This document shows, one piece after another, positions 6,956-15,192 of a DNA stretch of 27,599 nucleotides; positions within the stretch are counted from its first letter, which is position 1, and every line of letters begins with the position of its first letter. Source of the DNA: an uncultured Mycoplasmatota bacterium (GTDB taxonomy: Bacteria; Bacillota_I; Bacilli_A; RF39; UBA660). Made by a program: the position numbers and the translations under genes. The notes under the pieces are model-generated. The model searched no databases. It was not told the origin of the DNA and was given only the letters and a program-made list of their open reading frames with translations. The stretch spans positions 1-27,599 of the forward strand of contig USGV01000014.1 in assembly GCA_900554305.1 (NCBI GenBank), written 5' to 3'.

Positions 6956-9148
6956 TTATTTTATACCATTTTCTAAAAAATCTTTAATTGTAGTTCTACG
7001 AATATCAGACGATGTATTATTAACTGCTTGTCTAAGTGCATTCTTATCACCAATTAAATATAACATTTTCTTACTTCTAGTAATTCCTGTATATACAAGC
7101 TTACGATAAAGCATTTTTCTATATCCTTGAACAATTGGCATCACAACAACATCAAATTCACTTCCCTGTGCCTTATGAATTGAAATCGCGTAAGCTAAAC
7201 GAAATTTATTAAAATTAGCTGCTGTAAAAGTAACTTCATTACCATCAAAATCAATGGTAATTTTTTTAGCCGGTTGAGTAACAATCTGACTAATGATACC
7301 AATATCACCATTATAAATATTTTCATCCGGCATATTCGTAAGTTCAATTACTTTATCACCTTCACGAAATATCACATCACCAACAACAAGCTCTTTTTTA
7401 CTTTTATCTTTTGGATTAAAAATAACTTGTAGTCTTTGATTAATCATATCAATACCACATTTTGTTTTATACATTGGAGCTAAAATTTGAAAATTTTTAT
7501 AAGATAAGTCTTTAAACGTAGAAGAAACATCCATCAAATTAGAAATAACATCATCATCACTACATTCAATAAAAGTTAAATCTTCCTCCTTATTAAAAAC
7601 ATCATCAACCACTTCTCCCTTACGCACATCATAAGCAAGTGTCAAAATATTAGAATCTTTACCCTGACGATATAATTCTTTTAATTCAACAACTGGTAGT
7701 TTTGAACTACTAATTAAATCATGTAATACTTGTCCCGGTCCAACCGATGGTAATTGATAGCTATCTCCTACCATAATCACTTTACAATTAGCAGAAATAC
7801 CACGTAACAAACTAGCCATAAGTAAAGTATCAACCATACTAGATTCATCAAGAATAACGACTTCAGCTTTACTCTTATGATACTCATTTACTTGAAACTT
7901 ATTCGTCTCTTTTTGCCATTTCAAAAAACGATGAATTGTACTCGCTGGCATTAAAGTAGCATCACTCATTCTTTTCGCAGCTCTACCTGTAGGAGCAAGT
8001 AATTGAACACGTTCAGCTAACTTTTCATAACTAAGTTTATGAACTTCTTTATATAACTCAATAATACCCTTCATAATCGTAGTTTTACCTGTTCCAGGTC
8101 CACCAGTAATAATTAAAAAGCTTTTACGAATACTATCTAATATCGCGCGTCTTTGCTCTTCATTATAAGAAATATCAAAAACACTTTCCATTTCAGTTAG
8201 TTTATCCTCTAAGTTCTTAAAATCTTCATCCTCTTTATGAGCTAATAATCGAAATCTCTTTACAATTAAAGTCTCTGCTTCCCACATATCCTTCAAATAA
8301 TATCTATCTTCCTTATTTACAACCATTAAATCTACAATCAAAGACTCCATAGCTTTCTTATATACTTCATCAGAAATACTGATTAACAGTACTCTAGGTA
8401 AATACTGAAAAATTTCATCATAATAAAAATAACTGTGACCATAAGTATTACTAACTTCTTCCATAATATATAAAATTGCGGCTCTAACACGAACAAAAGA
8501 ATCTTTTGCCATTCCGTTCTTTAAAGCGATACGATCAATCTTTTTAAAATTAAGTTCATAAATACTATATTCCAATTGATAAATATCTTCTTCAATAACT
8601 TCTTTCACTCTATCTTTGTAATAATTATAAATAAGCATTGAATCCTTAGTAGAAAAACCTAAATTGGATAAATATAACACTGTCTCATAGCTAGACTCAT
8701 ATTCCTTTAATTTATTATGTAAAGTATCTATATTAGTTTTAGTAATACCCGGAATTAAAATCAAATTATCTGGATTTTCCAAAATAATCTGCAACGTATC
8801 TTTACCAAGTACATCTACAATAGCCTTAGCTTTTTTCTCTCCAATTCCTTTAAATAAACCACTCGTCAAAAACTCAACAATCGCATCTTTCTCCTCTGGC
8901 TTACATCTTTCATAACTAGTAACAGAAAACTGCAACCCATATTTAGGATGCTCTACCATTTGACCAAAAAAAAGATAGGTATCCATATCATTTAGTTCAT
9001 GAAAATACCCAGTAAAAGTAATTGTTTTATCTAGAAAAGGTGTAAGCTCAGGACTATTTGTCTCTCGCACCTTAAAAAGTCCAATATGGTAACCATTACT
9101 ATTTTGATAAATACTTCTCTGATAATGTCCCTTGATATAGATATCCAT
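6956..9148 (-). CDS. recD2: RecD2-type ATP-dependent DNA helicase
   Basis: A 5'-to-3' superfamily 1B DNA helicase of the RecD2 class, found in bacteria without RecBCD and used in DNA repair and fork maintenance. The 730-aa protein has an N-terminal OB-like and helix-hairpin-helix region (FKGIGEKKAKAIVDVLG, about residues 99-115). A second HhH-like stretch follows (LIPGITKTNIDTL, about 131-143). Then come Walker A GGPGTGKTT (349-357), motif II DESSMVD and motif III GDSYQLPSVGPG. Near the C-terminus is AYAISIHKAQGSEFD, typical of RecD motif V, then YTGITRSKK (motif VI). Length matches the family. An AGGAGG ribosome binding site fixes the start. It sits in a transcript with mtaB and two small genes. 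Confidence 0.95.
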   Translation of the reverse strand: MDIYIKGHYQRSIYQNSNGYHIGLFKVRETNSPELTPFLDKTITFTGYFHELNDMDTYLFFGQMVEHPKYGLQFSVTSYERCKPEEKDAIVEFLTSGLFKGIGEKKAKAIVDVLGKDTLQIILENPDNLILIPGITKTNIDTLHNKLKEYESSYETVLYLSNLGFSTKDSMLIYNYYKDRVKEVIEEDIYQLEYSIYELNFKKIDRIALKNGMAKDSFVRVRAAILYIMEEVSNTYGHSYFYYDEIFQYLPRVLLISISDEVYKKAMESLIVDLMVVNKEDRYYLKDMWEAETLIVKRFRLLAHKEDEDFKNLEDKLTEMESVFDISYNEEQRRAILDSIRKSFLIITGGPGTGKTTIMKGIIELYKEVHKLSYEKLAERVQLLAPTGRAAKRMSDATLMPASTIHRFLKWQKETNKFQVNEYHKSKAEVVILDESSMVDTLLMASLLRGISANCKVIMVGDSYQLPSVGPGQVLHDLISSSKLPVVELKELYRQGKDSNILTLAYDVRKGEVVDDVFNKEEDLTFIECSDDDVISNLMDVSSTFKDLSYKNFQILAPMYKTKCGIDMINQRLQVIFNPKDKSKKELVVGDVIFREGDKVIELTNMPDENIYNGDIGIISQIVTQPAKKITIDFDGNEVTFTAANFNKFRLAYAISIHKAQGSEFDVVVMPIVQGYRKMLYRKLVYTGITRSKKMLYLIGDKNALRQAVNNTSSDIRRTTIKDFLENGIK

Positions 9149-9167
9149 ACTTTCCTCCTATAAATGA

Positions 9168-9374
9168 TTAATTATTTTTTCTAGCAGTATACCCCTCTTG
9201 TTCTGTCTCTTCCTCTTCACGAACAGTCTTTTCTATTGAAGCAGTAATTGGTTTTTCTTCCCTACTTAACACTTCTACTCCTGAGCTCTCTAAAACAGAC
9301 TGTTCTTCTTTCTTTTGATTTTCTTCTTCTTTTTCTTTAGAAGACATTAATTTTTGAAACATAAAGTTATCCAT
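9168..9374 (-). CDS. Small highly charged hypothetical protein, 68 aa
   Basis: A 68-aa product rich in Glu and Lys (KEKEEENQKKEEQS) with no hydrophobic segment and no recognised motif. It is probably disordered or coiled-coil and cytoplasmic. It lies 20 bases after the mtaB stop and 19 bases before recD2, with AAGGTAGG ahead of the ATG, so spacing and signals fit a real operon gene. Low complexity means a chance open frame cannot be excluded. Confidence 0.6.
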   Translation of the reverse strand: MDNFMFQKLMSSKEKEEENQKKEEQSVLESSGVEVLSREEKPITASIEKTVREEEETEQEGYTARKNN

Positions 9375-9394
9375 AACCTACCTTCTTTCTATTG

Positions 9395-10681
9395 CTATTG
9401 TAACAAAGAAACTTCTCCAATACAATAAGGATAAGAAACACTTTGTATCTTAACTTTAACAAAAGTATTATGAGGAAGAACAGAAGGTATTTCTACATGT
9501 AAATAATTATCAGTATGTCCATAACTCTTACCATCTTTTTCTTCTTCTACTAAAACAGTAACTTCACTACCTACAAAAGAAGCATAGTAAGAACACTCTA
9601 ATTCTTTAGATACTAGAAGAAGTCTTCTAGCTCTTTCTTTCTTAACACTAGGCTCTATATGATCAGGGAGTTCCATTGCTTTAGTACCTTTTCTTTCACT
9701 ATAAGGAAAAACATGAATTTTAGTAAAACCAACTTTTTTACACGTATCGATAGTCTCTAAAAAATCTTCTTCACTTTCCCCTGGAAAACCAACAATAACA
9801 TCAGTAGTAATTGCTATATTAGGACGAACTTCCCTAATTTCCTTTATCTTATTAAAGTAATAATCCAAATCATATTTACGATTCATTAAAGACAAAACAT
9901 GATTACTACCAGCCTGTAAAGGAATATGCATATGATCAACAATAATAGAAGAATCTCTAATAACGTCTAAAACATCTTTCGTTAATTCTGTAATTTCAAT
10001 AGAAGAAATACGAAGACGTAAAAGTCCAGGAATTGCTACTACTCTTTTTAATAAAGAAGCAAAATTAGTATCAAGATCAACACCATAATTTCCAGTATGA
10101 ATGCCAGTTAAAACCACTTCTTGATATCCATGATTAACTAAATCTGTAATCTCATCAATGACTTCATCAGGATTTTTACTACGACATTTTCCACGCACAA
10201 AAGGAATAATACAATAAGAACAGAAATTCTCACAACCATCTTGAATCTTTACAAAAGCTCTCGTTCTACCAGGAAATTCATTAATATACATATCTTCAAA
10301 TTCTCTAGGTAAAGTTGAATATAATCTACGAATTTCTTCTTGTTTTAAAAACCACTCATCAAGTAACTCTATAATCTTAGATTTATCTCTATTACCTAGA
10401 ATAATATCAAGACCTGGTAACTGAAAATCTTTATTTGCTTCAATAAAACATCCCATGGCAACAACACAAGCATCCGGATTTTTTCTAATTGCTTTACGAA
10501 TCATCTTTCTAGATTTAATATCACTCGTATTGGTAACAGTACAAGTATTAATAATATATACATCACAAAAATCATCAAAATCTTTAATCTGATAACCAGC
10601 TTCTTTTAATAAATGAATAATATATTCACTTTCATATGTATTTACTTTACAACCTAATGTTAAAATCCCTACTGTACGCAA
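9395..10681 (-). CDS. mtaB: tRNA t6A37 methylthiotransferase (MtaB)
   Basis: A radical-SAM enzyme that adds a methylthio group to N6-threonylcarbamoyladenosine at position 37 of ANN-decoding tRNAs (ms2t6A). The 428-aa protein has the UPF0004 domain with its three cluster cysteines (Cys11 in TLGCKVN, Cys47 in NTCTVT, Cys78 in AMGC). The radical-SAM CxxxCxxC is at Cys150/154/157 (GCENFCSYC), and a C-terminal TRAM domain ends the protein. TLGCKVN and the length point to MtaB rather than MiaB or RimO. The start codon is TTG: homology begins exactly there, GGGAG lies four bases upstream, and the TTG is one base beyond the preceding stop codon, so translation is likely coupled. Confidence 0.93.
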   Translation of the reverse strand: MRTVGILTLGCKVNTYESEYIIHLLKEAGYQIKDFDDFCDVYIINTCTVTNTSDIKSRKMIRKAIRKNPDACVVAMGCFIEANKDFQLPGLDIILGNRDKSKIIELLDEWFLKQEEIRRLYSTLPREFEDMYINEFPGRTRAFVKIQDGCENFCSYCIIPFVRGKCRSKNPDEVIDEITDLVNHGYQEVVLTGIHTGNYGVDLDTNFASLLKRVVAIPGLLRLRISSIEITELTKDVLDVIRDSSIIVDHMHIPLQAGSNHVLSLMNRKYDLDYYFNKIKEIREVRPNIAITTDVIVGFPGESEEDFLETIDTCKKVGFTKIHVFPYSERKGTKAMELPDHIEPSVKKERARRLLLVSKELECSYYASFVGSEVTVLVEEEKDGKSYGHTDNYLHVEIPSVLPHNTFVKVKIQSVSYPYCIGEVSLLQ

Positions 10682-10682
10682 A

Positions 10683-11468
10683 TTACTCCCTACTTTCTTT
10701 AAATCCTTGATACCAGCTATCTAATTTATCAATAGCACTACCAACAGCTTCTTTACCTTTCTCAATCGCTTGACTACCAATTTCTTTCCCTTTTTCTACA
10801 TATGGTGTATAAGCATCTTGAAAACGATTTTTATCTTCTGTAAAACTGTCTACAACATTATTATACGCTTCTTCGCCAACCTTTTCTTTATATTTAGAAA
10901 TAATAGTATCTTTCAACTCGCTTGCCTTAGACACAACTGTTGTATAACTCTTCTTAGCAGTAGATTTAATGTCCTCTTTATAATTAGGAAACTTACTTTC
11001 TATAGTGCTATCAATTTTTTCATAAAGAGTAAGAACACTTTCTTTTGCACTATCCGTAAGTTCTTGGAAAGTAACACCTTTAATACTACCTCCATAAAAA
11101 ATAAAGTCTGTAAGTGTAATAAAAGTATCTTCTAACTTTTCTTTTACACTTTTAGAATTTTGTTGTTCCTGAGCTAAAGTTTCTACTTCTTGTTCTACTT
11201 CACTAATATAAGAGACTACTTCCTCTTCATTTTGAGCTTTTGCTGTATCAGTAAATAATGTCTCACTAGAATCATTACTACTAGTATTATCTGTAGAGTT
11301 ATTTTTTTCTTTACTCTTTTCTTTCTCAACGACTTCTTTAGTTTCTGTGTCTTTTTTACTATTCTTTTTGCTAGTATCGTCCCCTGTAGGCCATATTAAA
11401 ATAACTAGTAAAACAATGATAATAATTAAACAAATCAAAATTGCAATATCTAATGGATGTTTTTTCAT
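10683..11468 (-). CDS. Membrane-anchored protein with helical extracytoplasmic domain, unknown function
   Basis: A 261-aa protein with one transmembrane span near the N-terminus (LDIAILICLIIIIVLLVILI, about residues 6-25). A disordered Lys/Glu/Ser/Thr/Asn-rich linker (about 30-70) follows, then a helical domain. The last 80 residues have amphipathic Lys/Glu/Ala/Gly repeats (EKGKEIGSQAIEKGKEAVGS) reminiscent of LEA/YtxH-type helices. GAGGTG and the promoter place the start here; the open frame runs 15 codons further, but those codons fall across the promoter. It is the first gene of the operon with mtaB and recD2. I do not recognise the family. Confidence 0.8.
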   Translation of the reverse strand: MKKHPLDIAILICLIIIIVLLVILIWPTGDDTSKKNSKKDTETKEVVEKEKSKEKNNSTDNTSSNDSSETLFTDTAKAQNEEEVVSYISEVEQEVETLAQEQQNSKSVKEKLEDTFITLTDFIFYGGSIKGVTFQELTDSAKESVLTLYEKIDSTIESKFPNYKEDIKSTAKKSYTTVVSKASELKDTIISKYKEKVGEEAYNNVVDSFTEDKNRFQDAYTPYVEKGKEIGSQAIEKGKEAVGSAIDKLDSWYQGFKESRE

Positions 11469-11493
11469 AGACAACACCTCTTTACGTGTACAA

Positions 11494-11522
11494 ATTATAT
11501 CATATTTATCCAAGTTTTACAA
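11494..11522 (-). promoter_or_regulatory. Promoter of the mtaB-recD2 operon
   Basis: On the minus strand TTGTAA (11517-11522) and TATAAT (11494-11499) are separated by 17 bases. The leader would be about 19 bases to the ATG at 11468. It lies directly after the preceding terminator. Confidence 0.7.
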
Positions 11523-11527
11523 CCAGC

Positions 11528-11550
11528 AAAAAAGCTCCCAGAGGAGCTTA
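11528..11550 (-). terminator. Terminator overlapping the stop codon of the 348-aa gene
   Basis: The minus strand reads AAGCTCC-TCTG-GGAGCTT followed by T residues, a perfect seven-base-pair stem (11532-11538 with 11543-11549). The TAA stop (11548-11550) supplies part of the 5' arm. Confidence 0.88.
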
Positions 11551-12594
11551 ATCTAAGTTTTTCTGTAACTCTTTTAATGTCATTAAAAACTCATTTGTTT
11601 TTCTAATTTCTTCATCAAGTTTTTCATAATTAGCTGTATTTTCAAGTTCAATATCAGAACTATTATTAACCACAGGTTTTTCAATACCAAAGACAGGTGA
11701 AATAACTGGACTACTCTTAAACTTCTTATGTTCTTGATAAACTGGTTTTTCTTCTACTTTTGATGTATCTGGGACAGAAATAGACACAGTTTGAAAATCA
11801 TCAAGAACCATTTGCTTAGGTTCAGAAATAGACTCTTCAACAGTAACAATACTTGGTTCTGCTTCAATAGACTCTACTTCTGTCTGTACAGCTTTCATTC
11901 TTTCTTCTAAATCTTGTAAACTAATAGGTTCATTACCCTCATCTTCAAGTTTTTCTAACTCTCCACTTTCGTATAAAGCTTTATTTCTACTCATTAATTC
12001 ATCTAAACTTATAATTGCATTTTGTTCTTGTTCTTCTTCAAATGCAGTTAAATCAATATTCTTAACTTCTTCTTCAGCCTTTTCTAAAGTCTCTGTAAGT
12101 CTCATTAATTCAGCTTGTGCTTCACTTGGATCTGGTTCAATACTAGTATATTGTAATTCTTCTTCAACTTTAGGAAGTTCAGTAGATTCTTCTGAAATAA
12201 TCTCAGTAGCATCAACTTGTACAGGTTGTCCTTCAATAGAAAGACGCTCTACTTCAGGCATAACTGCTACTTCTTCAGGTTGACTAACATTAGAAACTTC
12301 CAAAACTGGTTCTGATTCTTTAACCTCTAAAACAACCGGCTCTTCCACTTTCATTTCTCCAGTAATAGGCATTAAAACCGGTTCTTCTGAAACATTTTCA
12401 ACCTTTTCATCTAAAGAATCTGTAGAACTTTCTAACACAATCTTCTGCAACTCACGTGTATTCTGTCTTTGCTTTCTCTTCATTGCAGTTTTATCTAAAA
12501 TATAAATTATAAAATATAAAACGGATGCAATCCCCACCAGTACATATACCAATATCATTTCCTCTGTTGTTAAAAATTCGATTAATCCGCTCAT
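11548..12594 (-). CDS. Membrane protein with long acidic disordered tail, unknown function
   Basis: A 348-aa protein with one hydrophobic segment (about residues 13-33) after a short N-terminus, then a basic stop-transfer stretch (KTAMKRKQRQNTR). About 290 residues follow that are dominated by Glu, Val, Ser and Pro. The positive-inside rule puts the tail in the cytoplasm. Short predicted helices (SLDELMSRNKALYESGELEK, SLQDLEERMKAVQTEVES) suggest coiled-coil pieces in otherwise disordered sequence. The C-terminus (about the last 30 residues) is again helical. AGAGGTGG before this ATG sets the start; the open frame goes 18 codons further without a ribosome binding site. Scaffold or division-type anchoring would fit the layout but is speculation. 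Confidence 0.82.
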   Translation of the reverse strand: MSGLIEFLTTEEMILVYVLVGIASVLYFIIYILDKTAMKRKQRQNTRELQKIVLESSTDSLDEKVENVSEEPVLMPITGEMKVEEPVVLEVKESEPVLEVSNVSQPEEVAVMPEVERLSIEGQPVQVDATEIISEESTELPKVEEELQYTSIEPDPSEAQAELMRLTETLEKAEEEVKNIDLTAFEEEQEQNAIISLDELMSRNKALYESGELEKLEDEGNEPISLQDLEERMKAVQTEVESIEAEPSIVTVEESISEPKQMVLDDFQTVSISVPDTSKVEEKPVYQEHKKFKSSPVISPVFGIEKPVVNNSSDIELENTANYEKLDEEIRKTNEFLMTLKELQKNLD

Positions 12595-12678
12595 TATTTC
12601 CACCTCTAAAATTAGTCTACCATACTCTATAAATAAGAACAAAGACATAATTTTTATTTTTTTTATTTTTCCTATTTT

Positions 12679-12733
12679 TTGACAAATTACATTGACATAT
12701 TTTTACAATTGTTCGATTGACAAAAAATTGACA
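12679..12733. promoter_or_regulatory. Cluster of four TTGACA direct repeats in a divergent intergenic region
   Basis: The 242-base gap between two divergent genes holds TTGACA on the plus strand at 12679, 12692, 12717 and 12728 (spacings 13, 25 and 11). A palindrome ACAATTGT at 12705-12712 lies between the second and third copies. Each could be a -35 box, but only the first has a plausible -10 downstream (TACAAT, 12704-12709, 19-base spacer). The repetition could instead be a binding array for a regulator of either gene. The rest of 12595-12836 is very AT-rich, with nothing else I can name. Confidence 0.4.
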
Positions 12734-12836
12734 AATAAAGTAACTACATCTTTCATATTAATGATACCACAAAATGAATTTTTTTAAAGCCTTTTTTTAC
12801 ATTTAATAGAAATTATTTTTTATCATATATTTTAGT

Positions 12837-14129
12837 ATGAAAGAAAAATTTATGAAATCTGTAATTATATTATTAATAGGTGGACTATTAACAAAATTAC
12901 TAGGAATGCTAATAAAAATAATCATGAGTAGACTAATAGGAACCGAAGGGCTAGGACTATATATGATGGTACTCCCTACATTTTCCCTATTTATTGGAAT
13001 TGGTCAATTTGGGCTACCAACTGCACTATCAAAACTAGTAGCAGAAAAAAGAAAAAATAATATTAGACTATTTTTTTCTATCCTCCCCATTGCTGCTTTC
13101 GTAAATATACTACTGATAATCACAATCATCACAATAGCGCCTATTCTATCTACACAACTACTTCACGATCCTAGATGTTACCTTCCCATTTTAGCAATCG
13201 CCGTAGTAATTCCCTTTACCAGCTTATCAAGTATTTGTAGAAGTTATTTTTTCGGAAAAGAAAAAATGACTCCTCACGTAATTTCAAACCTAATAGAGGA
13301 TATTGTAAGATTAACTTTAATGATAATAGGAATACCCTATTTTTTACCTAAAGGATTAGAATATGCAGTATGTTATATTATATTATCCAATGTAATCAGT
13401 GAACTTGCTTCCATTTTAATATTAATTCTATTTTTGCCTAAAAAATTGCAAATAAAAAAGGAAGATTTAAAACCCAAAAAAGATTATATGAAAGAATCTT
13501 TATCTATAGGAATACCAAATACTACTGGTAGATTATTAGGAAGTATTGGATATTTTTTAGAACCAATTCTTTTGACATCAACCCTAATAGCCATGGGCTA
13601 TTCATCGAAATATATTACCATAGAATATGGAATATTATCTGGATATGTAATGCCTTTACTATTACTACCATCTTTTTTTACAATGGCAATCTCTCAAGCT
13701 TTACTCCCAATAGTTTCTAGAGAATACTCAAGAGGAAATTATGAATCAGTAAAAAGAAAGATAAAACAAGCAATCACTTATTCTTTACTAATAGGAGTAC
13801 CTGTCACTATCTTCTTTATTATAACGCCAGAATTTCCACTAAAACTAATTTATCACACAACAGAAGGAATAGCATACATGAGATTTTTAGCACCTATTTG
13901 CCTATTTCAATATATCCAGTCTCCTCTTTCTTCCGCACTAGATGCCATGGGAAAAAGTCATGATGCCATGGTTGCAACAGCAATAGGAGTAATCATAAGA
14001 TCAACACTATTAGTAGCATTATCTTTATTAAAAATAGGATTATGGGGACTAATCATTGCAATCTCAATCAATGTTTTAGCAGTAACTTTCTACTCATTAA
14101 AAAAAGTAAGACAACATCTTACTATTTAG
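12837..14129 (+). CDS. SpoVB/MurJ-like oligosaccharide-lipid flippase
   Basis: A polytopic membrane protein of the MOP exporter superfamily (polysaccharide biosynthesis/MATE-like fold). The family moves lipid-linked sugars such as lipid II across the membrane. The 430-aa product begins SVIILLIGGLLTKLLGMLIK and has GTEGLGLYMMVLPTFSLFI, both characteristic of the SpoVB group. About 12 hydrophobic spans can be counted. It is shorter than B. subtilis SpoVB (about 518 aa), missing roughly the last two spans, although the ending is natural (KKVRQHLTI). No clear ribosome binding site precedes the ATG. Met6 (12852) is an alternative start. Its last eight bases overlap the convergent 90-aa gene. A sporulation role is not implied; a general wall or polysaccharide role is more likely. 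Confidence 0.87.
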   Translation: MKEKFMKSVIILLIGGLLTKLLGMLIKIIMSRLIGTEGLGLYMMVLPTFSLFIGIGQFGLPTALSKLVAEKRKNNIRLFFSILPIAAFVNILLIITIITIAPILSTQLLHDPRCYLPILAIAVVIPFTSLSSICRSYFFGKEKMTPHVISNLIEDIVRLTLMIIGIPYFLPKGLEYAVCYIILSNVISELASILILILFLPKKLQIKKEDLKPKKDYMKESLSIGIPNTTGRLLGSIGYFLEPILLTSTLIAMGYSSKYITIEYGILSGYVMPLLLLPSFFTMAISQALLPIVSREYSRGNYESVKRKIKQAITYSLLIGVPVTIFFIITPEFPLKLIYHTTEGIAYMRFLAPICLFQYIQSPLSSALDAMGKSHDAMVATAIGVIIRSTLLVALSLLKIGLWGLIIAISINVLAVTFYSLKKVRQHLTI

Positions 14130-14394
14130 TTTTATTTGAATGATTATTTTTGCACTTAGAAAGAACACGAACCGAAGAAAGGCTCTGATCATAAAAAGTA
14201 ATATTACCCTGAGTAGTACCACTCAACTTTTCAAATAATTCTATATCAGAGATTCCCAGATCCTCTGTTAGTACATCTACCAAGGAAGGATCATCCGACA
14301 AGTTAGCAAGAATTTCATGAGAATAAGCCAACTTAGTCTGTTCCAAATTTCTTAATCCCTGTGCATTCTTTATTTGTTTAGTAAAATTATCCAT
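14122..14394 (-). CDS. Small protein, candidate HTH-type antitoxin partner
   Basis: A 90-aa protein whose middle, about residues 37-55 (SLVDVLTEDLGISDIEL), reads like an XRE-type helix-turn-helix: hydrophobic helix, LGIS turn, recognition helix, then FEKLSG. The tail GNITFYDQSL is also helical or short beta. Its ATG shares the A of the TAA stop of the upstream RelE-like gene (TAATG), implying tight translational coupling. Gene order (toxin-like first, antitoxin-like second) is that of HigBA systems. The HTH call is from pattern only and the C-terminal basic tail (KCKNNHSNKTK) is unassigned. It overlaps the convergent flippase gene by eight bases. Confidence 0.68.
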   Translation of the reverse strand: MDNFTKQIKNAQGLRNLEQTKLAYSHEILANLSDDPSLVDVLTEDLGISDIELFEKLSGTTQGNITFYDQSLSSVRVLSKCKNNHSNKTK

Positions 14395-15170
14395 TATTTT
14401 TTATCCCCCTTACCATCTCTCTTACCTGCTTTTAATTCTGATAAAATTTCATCTCGAATACCATCATGTTCCATAATCAACAATTCTCTCTCATGAGAAT
14501 CTTGAATTTTTTCTTTCAAAGCTTGAAATTCATCATTCGTATTACGACTACGATAAATCAAATCTTTCTGATCTAAAGAAGAATTATCATCCTTCTTCAT
14601 TCTTGTCTGCATAACATAAACCATATCACCATCTAACACCCGGTAAACCAATCTAACTTTAAATTCTTTAATTTCATATAGCCCAAATAACTTTTTATTA
14701 TTAGTTAACTGTCTTACCTTTTCAGTATTAGACCCAAAATCTCCAAACTCTAAAGTATCTAAAGTGTCTAATACTTTATCATAATATTCATTAGGAATTT
14801 CTTTCAAATCTTTTTGTAAAAATGTAGAACCAAAAGAAGTTTTAGCAAAAATCAAATGACGTTTAGAACAAGCAGCCTGACTTTCTAAACTGTCTTCACT
14901 CACTTGTTTCTTTACTGATTCTACTCTATTTTTACAAATATCAATCTTTTTCTTTAATAGTTCCACTTCTTCCAAAACATCAGGATCATTTCCTAAGTTT
15001 TGAAACTCCTTGCATTCAGCTACAAGCTTAGATATCAATCCTTCCATTAAAGGAAAAAAACTTTGAAACTCAGGAGCTGGTAAAGCATCCATAATATCTT
15101 TTTCATCTTGCAATAAAAGAATAGATTCATAAAAAGCGTTTCTCAACTGCTCTAACTTATCATCAGTCAT
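14394..15170 (-). CDS. RelE/ParE-fold toxin-like protein with long helical extensions
   Basis: A 258-aa protein whose residues about 103-195 follow the RelE/HigB pattern. These are an initial strand and helix (RHLIFAKTSFGSTFLQKDLKE in outline), then VRQLTNNKKLFGLYEIK, then the strand pair VRLVYRVLDGDMVYVMQT, then KKDD. Such folds are mRNA interferases or gyrase poisons of about 90-110 aa. Here the domain is flanked by about 100 residues of helix/coiled coil (ECKEFQ to KKQVSED) and a charged helical C-terminus of about 60 residues. It could be a toxin with built-in regulation or a non-toxic relative. A promoter and GGGAG support the start. The 90-aa gene overlaps its stop codon. Confidence 0.72.
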   Translation of the reverse strand: MTDDKLEQLRNAFYESILLLQDEKDIMDALPAPEFQSFFPLMEGLISKLVAECKEFQNLGNDPDVLEEVELLKKKIDICKNRVESVKKQVSEDSLESQAACSKRHLIFAKTSFGSTFLQKDLKEIPNEYYDKVLDTLDTLEFGDFGSNTEKVRQLTNNKKLFGLYEIKEFKVRLVYRVLDGDMVYVMQTRMKKDDNSSLDQKDLIYRSRNTNDEFQALKEKIQDSHERELLIMEHDGIRDEILSELKAGKRDGKGDKK

Positions 15171-15192
15171 AAAATCTCTCCCACTACCTCAA

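Noticed and set aside
10770..11135. 121-codon open frame on the plus strand opposite the 261-aa membrane-protein gene
   Set aside because: It is antisense to a gene with promoter, ribosome binding site and operon context. Its Phe/Ile/Asn/Cys-rich composition is what the complement of Lys/Glu-rich coding DNA gives.
12837..14129. Truncated SpoVB as a broken gene
   Set aside because: The frame is intact with a regular span pattern and a natural basic C-terminus. Twelve-span members of this superfamily exist, so shortness alone does not make it a pseudogene.
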